From Flaccisagitta enflata (Eukaryota; Chaetognatha; Sagittoidea; Aphragmophora): a DNA stretch of 64,000 nt. Position numbers and translations under genes: made by a program. Below are positions 31,501 through 43,691 of this stretch, piece after piece. Position 1 is the stretch's first letter. The number at the start of each line of letters is the position of its first letter. The stretch lies in the NCBI GenBank assembly GCA_965153355.1, contig OZ231128.1, positions 40,486,001 through 40,550,000 on the forward strand, in the 5' to 3' direction. The notes beneath the pieces are model-generated. The model saw nothing but the letters and a program-made list of their open reading frames with translations. It was not told where the DNA came from and did not search any database.

Positions 31501-32055
31501 TTTTGAAAAAAATTTGATCTCAAAATCAATATGTTTTTTGCTTCATTCAGTGTTGTCGGAAATGCATGTTTATTTTGTTTCAATATCTTTTCAACTCCAT
31601 ATAGATAAATTTTTCTATTGGAGTCACTAAAAAATGGAAAAATTCAATTTGAATTTTTCGTAAATAAATCTAAAAAATCATAACTCCAAAAATGTTTGTC
31701 CTAGAACATTCTGCTTGGCGCCAAATGAAAGAGAATAATCAAATTTACTGGCCATCTTATGAAATCTATCAAATTTATCAAATTCATAAATTTATAAGAT
31801 TTCATTGGAAGTCTCATTTGCTTGGTCAAGATCTTTTTTAATAAGAAGATGAAAACCATGTTTCTTTAAAAATATGTCAAAAAGTAGAAGACTGACTCCG
31901 ACGTTTTCCCCAATAAAAAAAATTGTCTTGCCAATATGTTGGTCAACTTTTTTTCACTTGATAAGATAACCCTTGAGGAACATGAAACCACAAAAAAAAC
32001 TTTGTATTACATTTTTGTTAAGGTCGGGCTAGCTAATTTGCTTTGATCCCTCCTC

Positions 32056-32490
<435 letters not shown>

Positions 32491-32879
32491 ACCCAGAGAG
32501 TGTTGTCGCATTTAGATTTTGTATTGATGTTGCAAGCATCTCGGTCGTCACCATATTTTGTTTGATATCTGAAATTGCTGCTATGATTTGGCCAAGTGAG
32601 GGATTGCCATCATCTGTTATAGGTATATTGTTCATTTTCAGAGACGCAAACTTGGGAAGAAACAAATTCTGAGAGTCTCTGCGAAGAATGATCGTACATA
32701 TGTCTTCAATGTTACTCAAACGTTTTTTGTTGTTCCGCCGCGCTGAACAATGTTCTTTAGTGGCGTCACAAAGCTTCTTCTTTTCATCAAACACGTAGTC
32801 ATTGTTGGTGTAGAAAGCGTGACAAACTGTCACCACCGTTCTGAATGGCGTAGTGTGTAACTTATTCGTCACGAAATAG

Positions 32880-33990
<1,111 letters not shown>

Positions 33991-34559
33991 GACTTGACAC
34001 AATTCCAAAGCGAAGTGATTTTTCATCGTCTCTCTCAAATCAAGATTCCCAAGTCGACAAGCAGCTTGACAACAGAGATGACAACAGAGATGACAACACA
34101 AATGACAACTGAGATGACAACCCCAATGACAACCGAGATGACAACTCTAATGACAACCGAGGAACCAACAACAACAGCTTCAAGTCAAAAGGAACAATTG
34201 GATGACCTTTGGACGAGTAAGCAATCTGCAGCAACATTCTTTAAAAACTCACAAGGTATTGTGAGTCATCATAGTGACTCGCTTCAAAATTTTCTTAAAA
34301 AGTTGAAATCTCCCTCTGACAGAGAAGCTGAAGGTCCTCTGCGTCAACCTACCTCAAGATCCGGACAACCTTTGAAGTCCTCAGCCTCACTCTCTCCTTC
34401 GATGTCAAGCTTCACTCATTCTTCAGTTTGTGGATTACTCTCAGGACATTCGGTCATGGATAAGCAATCGTCATCTGTCATTCATCAGTCATCATCATTG
34501 ATTCCACAAATCAAGTTCATTAAACCACAAGTGAGTTCATCTAATCATCTTGGCATCTA

Positions 34560-35210
34560 TAAAATGAGTAGCTCTACCATCATCCTATCATCAACAAAAA
34601 CCTTTGTTGATTTTATCTCCTTTTCTGTCTCCTCCTTCTCACATTGGCAAACTGACATTGGATCGTTCTTTATCACTGAATCATCATCAACAATCACTCT
34701 GTCATTATTGTCATCTCTTCGTCTCTCTTTGACTCTCCCCCTCACTCGGTCATTATCTCATTATCATCATCATCTCTCATCTGTGTCATCGCCGTCACTG
34801 TCATCATCAAATCATCACTCACAAACTGTGTCACTGACTCTATCATCAACACTCTCGATCACTCAATCATCAACTTGTCAAGTTGCGTCAACCTCAGCAA
34901 AGACATTCTCTTTGTCACATCATCACTCACAAACAGTGTCACTAATTCCATTGTCATTTCCATCCGGCTTACTATCATCATCATTATCATCATCACAATC
35001 ATTGTAAAAACTCCATCACTATCACTATCACAGTCACTGTCATCATTACTATCACCGTTATCATCAGTGATGATTCATCACCATCACCATCATCATCACC
35101 GTCATTGTTATCATCACTGTCACTATCACCATCACCATCACCATCATCATTACCGTCACTGTTATCTTCGTTATCACCATCACCATCACCATCACCAAGC
35201 CCATTGTGGT
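34560..35210. repeat. TCA/ATC-rich low-complexity DNA
   Basis: Dense CATCATCACCATCACC-type repeats make frames 34,875-35,288 and the N-terminal part of the next frame look Ser- or His-rich. Coding status is doubtful. Confidence 0.7.
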
Positions 35211-35305
35211 TTTTTTCCCAACATCGTCTCAGTTTCTTATTTTCTTCAACCCCCCATCGCCAATCGGTTTCTTCTTATCAACAAATAAAACCAACTGTTT
35301 CAATC

Positions 35306-36016
35306 ATGACTCATAGGAACACAACATTCACGTATCGGGACTCGTTTCCCCCCCCCCCCCCTAGCCTTCGTTCATCACCCAGTATACCCAAACCCCACGA
35401 GGTTCAAAATGAGTCAGATTTTAACCCTTTTCACAACGAAACTTTCGAAAAAAGCAACGCTTCTTTTTCAACTTCTATTCGTGACTTTCAACTGAACCTA
35501 GCTAACTTCAATACACATGTGCTGACTAAAGCCTTGTTGTATCTTATTGGGTCAATCTCTGGCTATATTCTTCGTCATATAACCACCCGTGCGATCAACA
35601 GTCTTTATAGAAACTATCGAATCATTTGTCAAAAAATCAAAACTGATAACAGATCAGCGGACATTCGCCTAAACTCAATACCAGGCTACCCCGCGCCTAA
35701 TCACCCCGCTCCATCCGGTCCTCCACTCCCATTAAGACCCAAAAATATTTCCAAAAATCTTTGTTGCGGGGTTGATTGTGGAACTAACAAACAGGAATCA
35801 CAAAACCACTATGAAACAATCCCTATCACCACCTTGTCTTCGACAACAAGATATGATCAGCCAGTCACTTTCTCTAATCAGCCTATAACATCCTCTGATC
35901 AGCCTATCACGTCCTCCAATCAGCATGTGGTGTCCTCCGATCAACCCGATCAATCCAGGGGACTCATAAATCTGAATCACGTCAGCCGGAATTATACACA
36001 TTTTGTCGCCGATTTG
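35306..36016 (+). CDS. Candidate gene M, exon 1 (237 codons)
   Basis: Start chosen at ATG 35,306; the frame is open further upstream only through low-complexity DNA. A Pro-rich start is followed by two N-glycosylation-like sites (NET, NAS) and a hydrophobic segment (LTKALLYLIGSISGYIL). A basic stretch and a Pro-rich PAPNHPAPSGPPLPLRP region follow, then a small repeat of DQPITSSNQ units. It ends at a donor, TTTG|GTAATT (36,017), in phase 0. The intron 36,017-36,211 closes with a strong pyrimidine tract and TTTTCAG. I do not recognise the protein family. A single-pass membrane protein is the best guess. Confidence 0.5.
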
Positions 36017-36211
36017 GTAATTATTTTATCCTACTTTTGTTAATCATCCCGCATATTTCCTCTTTCACATTCTCCATTCAAATTGAAACACTCATTCAAA
36101 GTTCATCATATTTACTGCGACAATTCTCTTTTTTTTCTGATGTTTATCACCACGTGGTTTTGAAGATCTCACATCAATTTTCTTGTCTCTTTTTCTTCTT
36201 GTGCTTTTCAG

Positions 36212-36421
36212 TTTTCAAATCGAAATTATCACGGTCAATCACAAGAGACAAGGACTCATGTCATCAACGATGAGTCTCAAAGCGAAGAAACCGACATCAA
36301 AGAGCTCGGACCAACTTTGGGATTGGAGGACCATGTGTATATAGTACGCGTGGATCTGCATAGCGGACCTAAACCTCGTCAACACAAAGCCCCTGCCATC
36401 GGACCCCATTGGACCCGGGAT
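36212..36421 (+). CDS. Candidate gene M, exon 2 (70 codons)
   Basis: The exon is 210 bp, phase 0 at both ends, from the acceptor at 36,210-36,211 to CGGGAT|GTTAGT. The peptide (FSNRNYHGQSQETRT... LEDHVYIVRVDLHSGPKPRQ) is open and normal in composition, unlike the surrounding repeats. The next intron (36,422-37,087) contains a 78 bp (CT)n tract (36,521-36,598). I recognise no domain. Confidence 0.5.
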
Positions 36422-36512
36422 GTTAGTAATCTGTCTGTCAATCTGTCTGATTTGTCTCAGCCTTGTTTTTTTTTGTCAACGTTTTTTGTTTTCTATCAGC
36501 TCTTGTCAAACT

Positions 36513-36603
<91 letters not shown>

Positions 36604-37087
36604 GACATTCCATGAGACTGAGTGTTTCATGATTCCATTCCATGGATCAACAGCTGATTTGCATATTGTCGAAAAGTGTTTTATTTACATATAGACTACA
36701 CTTGCAAGATTTTTATATCATTTATAGTGTTATTTTTAACTCAGATAAATATCTCATTAAATTACATTTAAAAAATCAAAATCCAGGATCAAGTTATGTA
36801 TTTCAAAAGTAGATGTTATTAAGTATGATTCATAAAGACACTCTACATTAAAAAATGGTTCAGTATTCAGAAAAATTTGATACTCAATATCTCTTTGTCA
36901 GCATTTGTTACAATGCTGTGGTTCTTCCCCAATCTCTGCTAGGTGCTATGGCCAAGGACTAAATAATGTTCTTAGAAAGACTCGCATCTTAAAAACAACT
37001 GGTCCACTCTCTCTCTCTCTTTCTCTTATATATCTACAATTCCACGATTCCCCTTTGCCCCCCCCCTTCCATCACCTCCCCTCTAAG

Positions 37088-37297
37088 GATCCGCACAATA
37101 GCTCCGATGCCAACACCAATGCAATGCCATCATTCAGTACCAGCACAAGCCAACGCCCACAAACATCAACGTCAACTCCACATGGAGGGTCTCCAACTTC
37201 ACCGATTCCATCGGAGGATCCACATATGAGGCAAATTACGAACAACACTCGTCCGCTTCCCTGCCATGATAAACCAGGCATATCCGTGGGTCTAGGC
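37088..37297 (+). CDS. Candidate gene M, exon 3 (70 codons)
   Basis: It follows a long C/T tract and CTCTAAG and is again 210 bp with phase 0 at both ends. The peptide is Ser/Thr/Pro-rich (SFSTSTSQRPQTSTSTPHGG). It ends at CTAGGC|GTAATT. If not spliced, the frame runs on through a hydrophobic VITPCLFLSVCL stretch generated by a (GTCT)n repeat and loses register with the tail, so splicing or a repeat-length change is needed. Confidence 0.45.
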
Positions 37298-37364
37298 GTA
37301 ATTACTCCCTGTCTCTTTTTGTCTGTCTGTCTGTCTGAACTGCTTCTTGTACAAACGTCTGAAG

Positions 37365-37592
37365 AAAGCCAAAAATGTCGCACTCTTCGAAAGCTTTCGC
37401 CAATCGATGCGCAGAGGAGAGTCTGATCGCCTACTCGACAATGACACTGACGACACTGATGACAACCGTCGCAGTTCGTATCAAAGAGATGGCGTCCGAT
37501 CCGCACATACTCATAGCCTTGTTCGTCCACGATCAGCAGAATCGGGCCATATCAACCCCGCCTTTGACACATACGCCGTAACCTCACTTTGA
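37365..37592 (+). CDS. Candidate gene M, terminal exon: cytoplasmic-tail-like
   Basis: With an acceptor at GTCTGAAG (37,363-37,364) the tail is in phase 0: KAKNVALFESFRQSMRRG, an acidic DNDTDDTDDN cluster, an Arg/Ser-rich stretch and the end INPAFDTYAVTSL. The NPxF motif and the C-terminal T-S-L fit endocytic and class I PDZ-ligand signals of membrane receptors. Without splicing, the same frame extends upstream through a hydrophobic FLYKRLKK-type segment that would also suit a membrane anchor. Stop is TGA at 37,590-37,592. The receptor family is unknown. Confidence 0.5.
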   Translation, partial: KAKNVALFESFRQSMRRGESDRLLDNDTDDTDDNRRSSYQRDGVRSAHTHSLVRPRSAESGHINPAFDTYAVTSL

Positions 37593-38240
37593 GATTTTTT
37601 TTTATTCCTTATCTTCTCAATTTTTGCTTTGTTATCACTCTAAATCACGCTCCTGTTATCAAACCTACTTTTTGGTCAATCCTCATATCTGTTATTTCTC
37701 TTTCACGTTTTACAATGGTCTGTTTTGCTGGTTTGCATGCTTCTCAATAATCAGTGGTCATATCTAATCCCAAATGATGAGATCTTATTGCCTCAAACAT
37801 TTTGGATTCACATAAACAAATGCGATTGCAAATAGATAGATTCACTTTTCAATATCTAGCTATCACAATAATTAGTCAGACAAATTAACACAAGTTACAT
37901 TCAATAACGTCATATCTATTCTCTATCCGTTACATTATGCCATGAATCTAGAACACCGAAACAGAATCATGAAGGTGGTAAACCTCAATTGTCCATCTAT
38001 TTTACGACTTTTTTCCATTCGCAACATTGATCCAATTATGGGCAAAGGAAAATCAATTATAGATTAATCGGAAAACATCTAGCCAACCAGCCGGCCAACC
38101 ATCTAGCCTTCCAGCAGACCCACCCAGCTGGCCAATCACCCAAAACCTTGGGAGTTTTACAACCCTAGAAAGGACCTAGGGGAGTTTGCCATCAAACTCA
38201 CCAAAATTAACCTACTATTGCCGACTCTGACTACCTACCA
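37593..38240. other. No gene recognised
   Basis: AT-rich DNA that could hold the 3' untranslated region of candidate gene M. A CCAGCC/GGCCAACC-type quasi-repeat is present near 38,085-38,130. A short protein-like frame around 38,225-38,300 (SDYLPDREAHAEWALATNKA) enters a (GGCA)n repeat and is not otherwise interpretable. Confidence 0.35.
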
Positions 38241-38317
38241 GACAGAGAGGCCCACGCAGAATGGGCTCTAGCGACCAACAAGGCTTGCAAGGCACTTGTG
38301 AGAGAAAGAAAAAGAGG

Positions 38318-38398
38318 CAGCAGGCAGGCAAGCATGCAGGCAAAAAGGCAGGCAGGAAGGCAGGCAGGAAGGCAGGCAGGCAGGAAGGAGAGAGAGAG
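38318..38398. repeat. (AGGC)n microsatellite with AGGA variants
   Basis: About 18 AGGC/AGGA units run into GAGAGA. They give artefactual Gly-Arg-Gln and Cys-Leu-Pro-Ala frames. Confidence 0.9.
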
Positions 38399-38460
38399 AG
38401 AAAAGAAGAACATTTTTTTGGTGATTTCCTTAAGACGTGAAAACTTTTTTCTTGTCCGTA

Positions 38461-38742
38461 ATGGCCGACAACACGTCATCTCCTAAAGGGAAAGCAGTAG
38501 AAGAAGGAGGAGGAGAAGGAGGAGCAGAACCAAAATTGGCCCGGGGAAAACCAAAGAGAGAAATGAACAATAAAGGGCCCAATGTAATAAAAAAAAGCGA
38601 GGAAAGAAAAACCCTGCCCCCAATAACCGTGTATAAAAATGAAGCGACTCTCATATACAACTTTCAAAGTGCCACCCAAGAGGATATAGACATTGTAGCT
38701 GTCAGCGTTTTGAAAAAAAATCTCAATAAAACAATCGCATGA
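38461..38742 (+). CDS. Unrecognised 94-codon frame (charged, Gly/Glu/Lys-rich start)
   Basis: The ATG at 38,461 begins MADNTSSPKGKAVEEGGGE and leads to a more ordered end (VYKNEATLIYNFQSATQEDI, then VSVLKKNLNKTIA). A one-base shift after the TGA would continue as ELRRKHPTVFKCW, so the frame may be broken. Poly-A and (AAC)n tracts follow at 39,017-39,237. It could be an N-terminal exon or the start of a retroelement ORF. I see no domain. Confidence 0.3.
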   Translation: MADNTSSPKGKAVEEGGGEGGAEPKLARGKPKREMNNKGPNVIKKSEERKTLPPITVYKNEATLIYNFQSATQEDIDIVAVSVLKKNLNKTIA

Positions 38743-39181
38743 GTTGAGAAGAAAACACCCCACAGTTTTCAAATGCTGGTTCAGGCACTTTTGGTTTTGG
38801 ACAGGAAGTAATTTCATTCAAAAACCACCCATGCCCCCATATGGTTGGTTCCAAAAATGTGTTTTGACCCAACCATGCATCAAAGATGGGGAGTGGAGGC
38901 CCCCAAACTGGTTTGACAGGTTTTCTACTTGTCCCTTAGCCAGCCGGCAATGGAAACCAATTTGTAGGGTTTTACCCAGCCTATACGATGTCACGGAAAA
39001 AAACAAGAATGTCATAATTAAAAAAAAAAAAAAGAAGAAATTATGAGGAGGAACATTTTTCTAACCACAGTCTTTTTGATTATGTTTTTTTCTTTATGTA
39101 TTTTTTCTCTTATCTCTCTTCTTTTTTTCTTTTCTATTTTCTTTTTTTATCCTCCTAACTTTTATCCTCACAGCAAAAAAG

Positions 39182-39237
39182 TCAACAACAACAACAACAA
39201 CAACAACAACAAAAACAACAACAACAACAACAACAAA
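39182..39237. repeat. (AAC)n microsatellite
   Basis: AAC repeats with one AAA interruption; a shorter (AAC) cluster lies near 39,314-39,335. Confidence 0.9.
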
Positions 39238-39681
39238 ATGCCCTGAAACAACCTCGAAAACAAAAAATAGCAAACAAAATGAAAAGAAAGAAAAGAAAAA
39301 AAAATTCTGACATCAACAATAACAACAACAACAACCCATCAGCGGTGATATTTCATCTGCCGTCTTCTGCAATATCTTTAAGCTGATAATGAACACGCCA
39401 AAAAATTAACGGGGTGAGTTAAGGAGAGCAAGAAAAAGTGTAGTTGAGTGTCGTGGGAAAGAGATGCGTAATAAAAAAAAAGAAAAAAAAATTGCCTAAA
39501 AATAAACGAAATACATGTATATTTACTGTTATTCTTTTTTTTTTGCCTCTGTTGTTTTCAACAACCCCTAATTTTTCACGCATGTATACACACAAACACG
39601 CAAACAAACACACACACAAAATTTTTCCTTTGAATTTTTGAATGAAAAAAAATTAACACATTTATTCATTATTTACACGCA

Positions 39682-39722
39682 TGCGCTGCGCTGCGCTGCG
39701 CTGCGCTGCGCTGCGCTGCTGT

Positions 39723-39758
<36 letters not shown>

Positions 39759-39762
39759 TTGC

Positions 39763-39796
<34 letters not shown>

Positions 39797-39797
39797 A
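39682..39797. repeat. (GCGCT)n then (TTG)n compound repeat
   Basis: Eight GCGCT pentamers (39,682-39,720) are followed within a few bases by about 24 TTG triplets. The GC-alternating pentamer is unusual next to AT-rich DNA. Confidence 0.9.
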
Positions 39798-39874
39798 TTA
39801 TTTGTCTTTGATATTTATAAAAGATATATAAATATGAAAAAAAATGTAAAAATATGTAAAAAAAAAAATGTCCT

Positions 39875-40414
39875 ATGGCAGAAAATGAAAACCAAAACCA
39901 AAACCAAAATGATGATGAGATCGGGCTAGAATCAAGGTTTAACCAAAATCTCGCAATAAGATCGCACCCTGAAATAGGGCCTTACATGACAAAAACGTTT
40001 TGTGTTAAATACGCCGGCTTACTCAACTTTTTTTTGCACAAACCTAGCATGAAAAAAAATCTTCATTTCATACACGTAATGTCGGCTCCCACCAGCGTCC
40101 CCGAACAATTTGTACAAAGTGAGGCAGATAATGTTCGTAGCACCAATGATATACTTAACTTTAATGTTGCAAAATCTTCCGGCACTCTAATACCACAAAA
40201 CTATAAAGAAAATCTAGTCAAAAGCCTTAGGACCTGTTTGGAAAATGACAGGTTGGAAGAAGACTTTATCGAGGCTATTTTGAACCAATTTGATGGAAAT
40301 TTGTCATGTGAGGAATATGCAGCCGGTTATCCTATAATTCTTACGATCGTAAGTTCATGGGTTAGAAGGCTTACAATCGTAGGTTTTCTAGACTCAAAAA
40401 CAAAGGGGAATTGA
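39875..40414 (+). CDS. Unrecognised 179-codon frame
   Basis: Starts MAENENQNQNQNDDE and is followed by an ordered-looking protein (IGPYMTKTFCVKYAGLLNFF, NLVKSLRTCLENDRLEEDFI). The last about 25 residues are translated from a copy of the GCTTACAATCGTAGGTTTTC repeat that also marks the inverted repeats at 40.57 and 43.66 kb. The original C-terminus has therefore probably been replaced. It could be an ORF1 or gag start of a transposable element, but I see no motif that settles this. Confidence 0.35.
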   Translation: MAENENQNQNQNDDEIGLESRFNQNLAIRSHPEIGPYMTKTFCVKYAGLLNFFLHKPSMKKNLHFIHVMSAPTSVPEQFVQSEADNVRSTNDILNFNVAKSSGTLIPQNYKENLVKSLRTCLENDRLEEDFIEAILNQFDGNLSCEEYAAGYPIILTIVSSWVRRLTIVGFLDSKTKGN

Positions 40415-41163
40415 GTTATTTCTTCATAACCTTAAAAGCGCTGCTTTTATTTTTTTCATTTTTTGGGTCAGTATCTGGAGCGAGAATACTCACTTATTAG
40501 CGCAAAAATTATCATCGCCACTCTTCTGTAAATAGGTTAAATATGATGATAAATGTAGCTTTCTACAATGCTTACAATTCTAGGTTTTCTTGCTTAGAAA
40601 GCTTACGATTCTAGGAAACTTGCATAGAAAGCTTACAATTCTAGGACTCCTTTGACTTTGTGTGCATGTGTCAATAAAATGTTCAACAACCATATATTGT
40701 TCTTCTGCTTATTTTTGATTTGTATTTACACAAGGATGTGTAGTACAATAATCAAGTTTAAAACAGGCCTCTATATAGTTCTACATTCCCCCCCCCACAC
40801 CCATGGGGGGAAATAATCAAAAGATTTGGAGATGGGGAAATAAATTTAAGTGGGAAAAAAAGAAAATCTGAGGAAAATAAAACTTTTGGCAGTACCAAAT
40901 CACAAAAACCAATTAGTAAAACACAATTTAACACTATTCAAACCTTAAAAACACTTTTATTCCTTTGTAGGGAAGAAAATCATAACTTTTGTTATGCGAC
41001 GCGACATGTTGCGGGGAAGAAAATTAAAGGCAGGGGGGGAATTAATCAAATATCATAGAACTATATACATCCCTGGTTTAAAAACAAACAAAAGTAATAC
41101 CATCACAAAAATAATTAAAGAAAGAAAAAAACTTGCGAGGGTACTGACAGAACTTTTATGAAC

Positions 41164-41349
41164 TCAATTAAGAGAGCCGTTTTTTCTTGTGTCAACCAGA
41201 TCTTCCCATGATGGTCTCCCCAGTAATTTTTGCAGTTCAAATACACTTTGGGACCATCTGTAGCCAATGATTTTCCGGAATACAAAGGTGTAAGCAACTT
41301 GGAGATGTCGTCCTTCATCATGATTGGAGACAGACCATCTCAATGGCAT
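41164..41349 (-). pseudogene. 3' tail fragment of a CR1/L2-like LINE
   Basis: The peptide HLQVAYTFVFRKIIGYRWSQ, followed by a SVFELQKLLGRPSWEDLVD-like block, aligns with the C-terminus of LINE B ORF2 (LRVAYNSIFRRLFGYRWSES and following). Only about 60 residues remain, so it is a heavily 5'-truncated or decayed copy. Confidence 0.65.
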
Positions 41350-41384
41350 TTGATAGCAAATCTATTTTCAAAAGTTTATAAAAT

Positions 41385-41510
41385 CAGCTCTTTCACACTT
41401 CAAATCAGCTCTCCCAGGCCTCAAATCAGCCCTCTAGAATTTTTAAATCGACACACCATAGCCTCAAATCAGCCCTCTCAGGCCCCAAACCCAAGCCCTG
41501 GCGATTTTGC
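41385..41510. repeat. Isolated minisatellite units
   Basis: About five units of CTCAAATCAGCCCTCTCAGG, the second unit type of the 4-11 kb cassettes, with no recognisable cassette ends. They show that the units can occur apart from the ends. Confidence 0.65.
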
Positions 41511-41691
41511 ACTTTATTTGACAATACAATACACTATACAATTTTTCAAAGTATTGGGCCAATACAATACAATATCAATACAATACAACATCTTTAACAA
41601 TTGTACCCAATATGTAACAATATTTTAATTCACTTAATAAAAAATCTTTGTTAAATCCTAAATATATAGTTAAAGCTTTAACACATTTTTA

Positions 41692-41818
41692 GGTGCGACA
41701 AAGCACCTCTATAACTGGCTGCGTCCGTCTGTCTGTCAGTTGGTCTGTCGGTTGGTAACGCATTCGTTTGACGATCCACACGTCGCACCTTATTGGCCTA
41801 CTTGGCCTTGTTTATATG
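41692..41818. mobile_element. Short inverted-repeat element, GTGCGAC variant
   Basis: AGGTGCGACAAAGCACCTCTATAA at one end and GTCGCACCTTATTGG then CTTGGCCTTG at the other. The tetranucleotide tract (GTCTGTCTGTCAG, GGTCTGTCGG) between them follows the plan of the hairpin-ended family, but the tip sequence differs and is compensated on the other side. Confidence 0.55.
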
Positions 41819-41932
41819 CTCGATCAAAAAAGAATTTTTAAATATTTTTCTTAAGTTTCATATATCAATATTTTTTTTTCATATATTTCTTATCTTTGCT
41901 TCTTTAGGTAAGTCTCTTTGTCTGTGTTTGTC

Positions 41933-42145
<213 letters not shown>

Positions 42146-42542
42146 TGAGTGTTCTGACCCAGGATTAGATCTGAGGGAGAATCAATCTATCCTCCTCCTC
42201 ATCCTCTTCATCTTCCAGACCTCATCCTCGTCTTCTTTACTTTTTTCTGCACTTCCTATAAAATCGATCTCTCTTCATCCTCCTCATCTATCTATCTACT
42301 TTATCCTCTTCTCCTTCCCTACTTATATTTTTCACCAGTTTGTTTGACCTCCCTAAGAATTCCACTATTTTCTAAAAAAAAAAAATTTTTTTTGTATTGT
42401 ATTGTATTGGAAAAATAACAATAGTCATAGTAAGTATTGGGTAAACCCAATACTTACAAGTATTGTAAATACAATACAATACCCAATACAAATCGCCCAG
42501 CCTTGCCCAAACCCAGTCGGACTACCCATGACAAGATTACCC

Positions 42543-42880
42543 TGTGTGGAATCATTGGTCATTAACCCCTCCAGGGCCGCTGGCCCATTCACCAAATCCA
42601 TTCCTAACAATGCTAAACAAGGCCGGATACACGGCCAATCCGTTGTCGCTGCTGGTGGGCAGGGGCAGTATGTGAGTGGGCGGGGGCTGTGATGGTCAGA
42701 AATACGTTTTTCAGTCGATTTCGCATCATCAAAATTTTCCTATTTCACTCAGACAGACAGACAGACAGACACACAGACAGACACACAGACCAAGGGACAC
42801 ACCCTCTTATAGGCAGCGACTAAAAACAATAAGGCAACGGGAACCGCTGACCATATGTTGCTTAAGCGACCTGTTGTATC
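42543..42880 (-). repeat. Array-less cassette remnant with inserted short element
   Basis: A type-B end in reverse orientation (42,543-42,590: GGTCATTAACCCCTCCAGGG) and the reversed module (42,834-42,876: GGGAACCGCTGACCATATGT) are in the same order as at the right end of complete cassettes. A hairpin-ended element (42,617-42,826; CAAGGCCGGATACACGGCC ... GCAGCGACTAAAA) with a (CAGA)n tract has been inserted between them. No minisatellite is left on the other side. Confidence 0.6.
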
Positions 42881-43330
42881 ATTGCTCCTGCCCAACCGTC
42901 CACAATTATTTTGCCATGTGTCCGGCGTTGTTTGATATTCATCGATTCAACAATGATTACTCTCTTAAAACAAAGCTAAACTGGATGAGGTTGGAAGCTA
43001 TAACAATGAAATATTTTCTTAGAATTGATCCTTGCCATCCTGTCATTCCATTGGTCTTTTTGTCCTTTGTGTTGGTTGCTCTCTGTCTCTGTCCAACTAC
43101 GTTTGTCTTAATTTCGGTTGAGACTTGTTTTGGGAAAATGCAATGAAATTTAAAATTTGCATGAGAAACACTCTTGAAACAATGACCTTGTCATTTAAAA
43201 GCTATACATTCTTGACACTCCTGGCGAGTGTATCCAAAATTTAGAAGACTTATCCTCTTTAAAAATGCGAATGATTAATTTGTTTGAATGAATGTTGTTT
43301 ATACGTTTATAGTTGAATGTTTTTGAAATA

Positions 43331-43459
43331 TGAATGAATGAATGAATGAATGAATGAATGAATGAATAATAAATGAAGAATAATGAATGAATAACAAATG
43401 AAGAATAATGAATGAATGAATGAATGAATGAATGAATGAATGAATGAATGAATGAATGA
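43331..43459. repeat. (GAAT)n microsatellite
   Basis: About 27 GAAT units with AATAAT interruptions. Minus-strand Ser-Phe-Ile-His frames are artefacts. Confidence 0.95.
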
Positions 43460-43691
43460 GAATCGATTGGCGCTGCTTGTGTGATGAAAGGGCTTGGATT
43501 TAATAGTATTCCAAACATTTGCGTGACTGAGGGACCAACCAACCAACTGACAGATCAATCGACAGACCAACAGACACATCCCCGTATAGATATGGGAGGA
43601 CGCACATAAAAACAAAACAACCTGACAGCGGCAATTGATTCTGAGTCCATATAAACAAAGACCTAGAATCGTAAGCTTTCTATGCAAGTTT

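Larger units (their letters stand above)
27883..32055. mobile_element. 4.17 kb TIR transposon carrying a PIN/CXC-type gene remnant
   Basis: The left end, GAGGAGGGTTATTACAAA, is mirrored by CCCTCCTC at 32,048-32,055. Further in, AACAAAAATGTAATACA at about 27,905 is mirrored by TTTGTATTACATTTTTGTT near 32,005-32,025. Arms of about 1.1-1.4 kb on each side stay recognisably inverted, for example CTTTCATTTGGTGCCA against TGGCGCCAAATGAAAG. Comparison with the intact duplicate at 32.88-33.99 kb shows that exactly this segment is extra, so it is an insertion. Inside are a decayed minus-strand gene, a 615 bp palindrome, subterminal repeats and two nested short elements. I see no recognisable DDE transposase. 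Confidence 0.75.
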
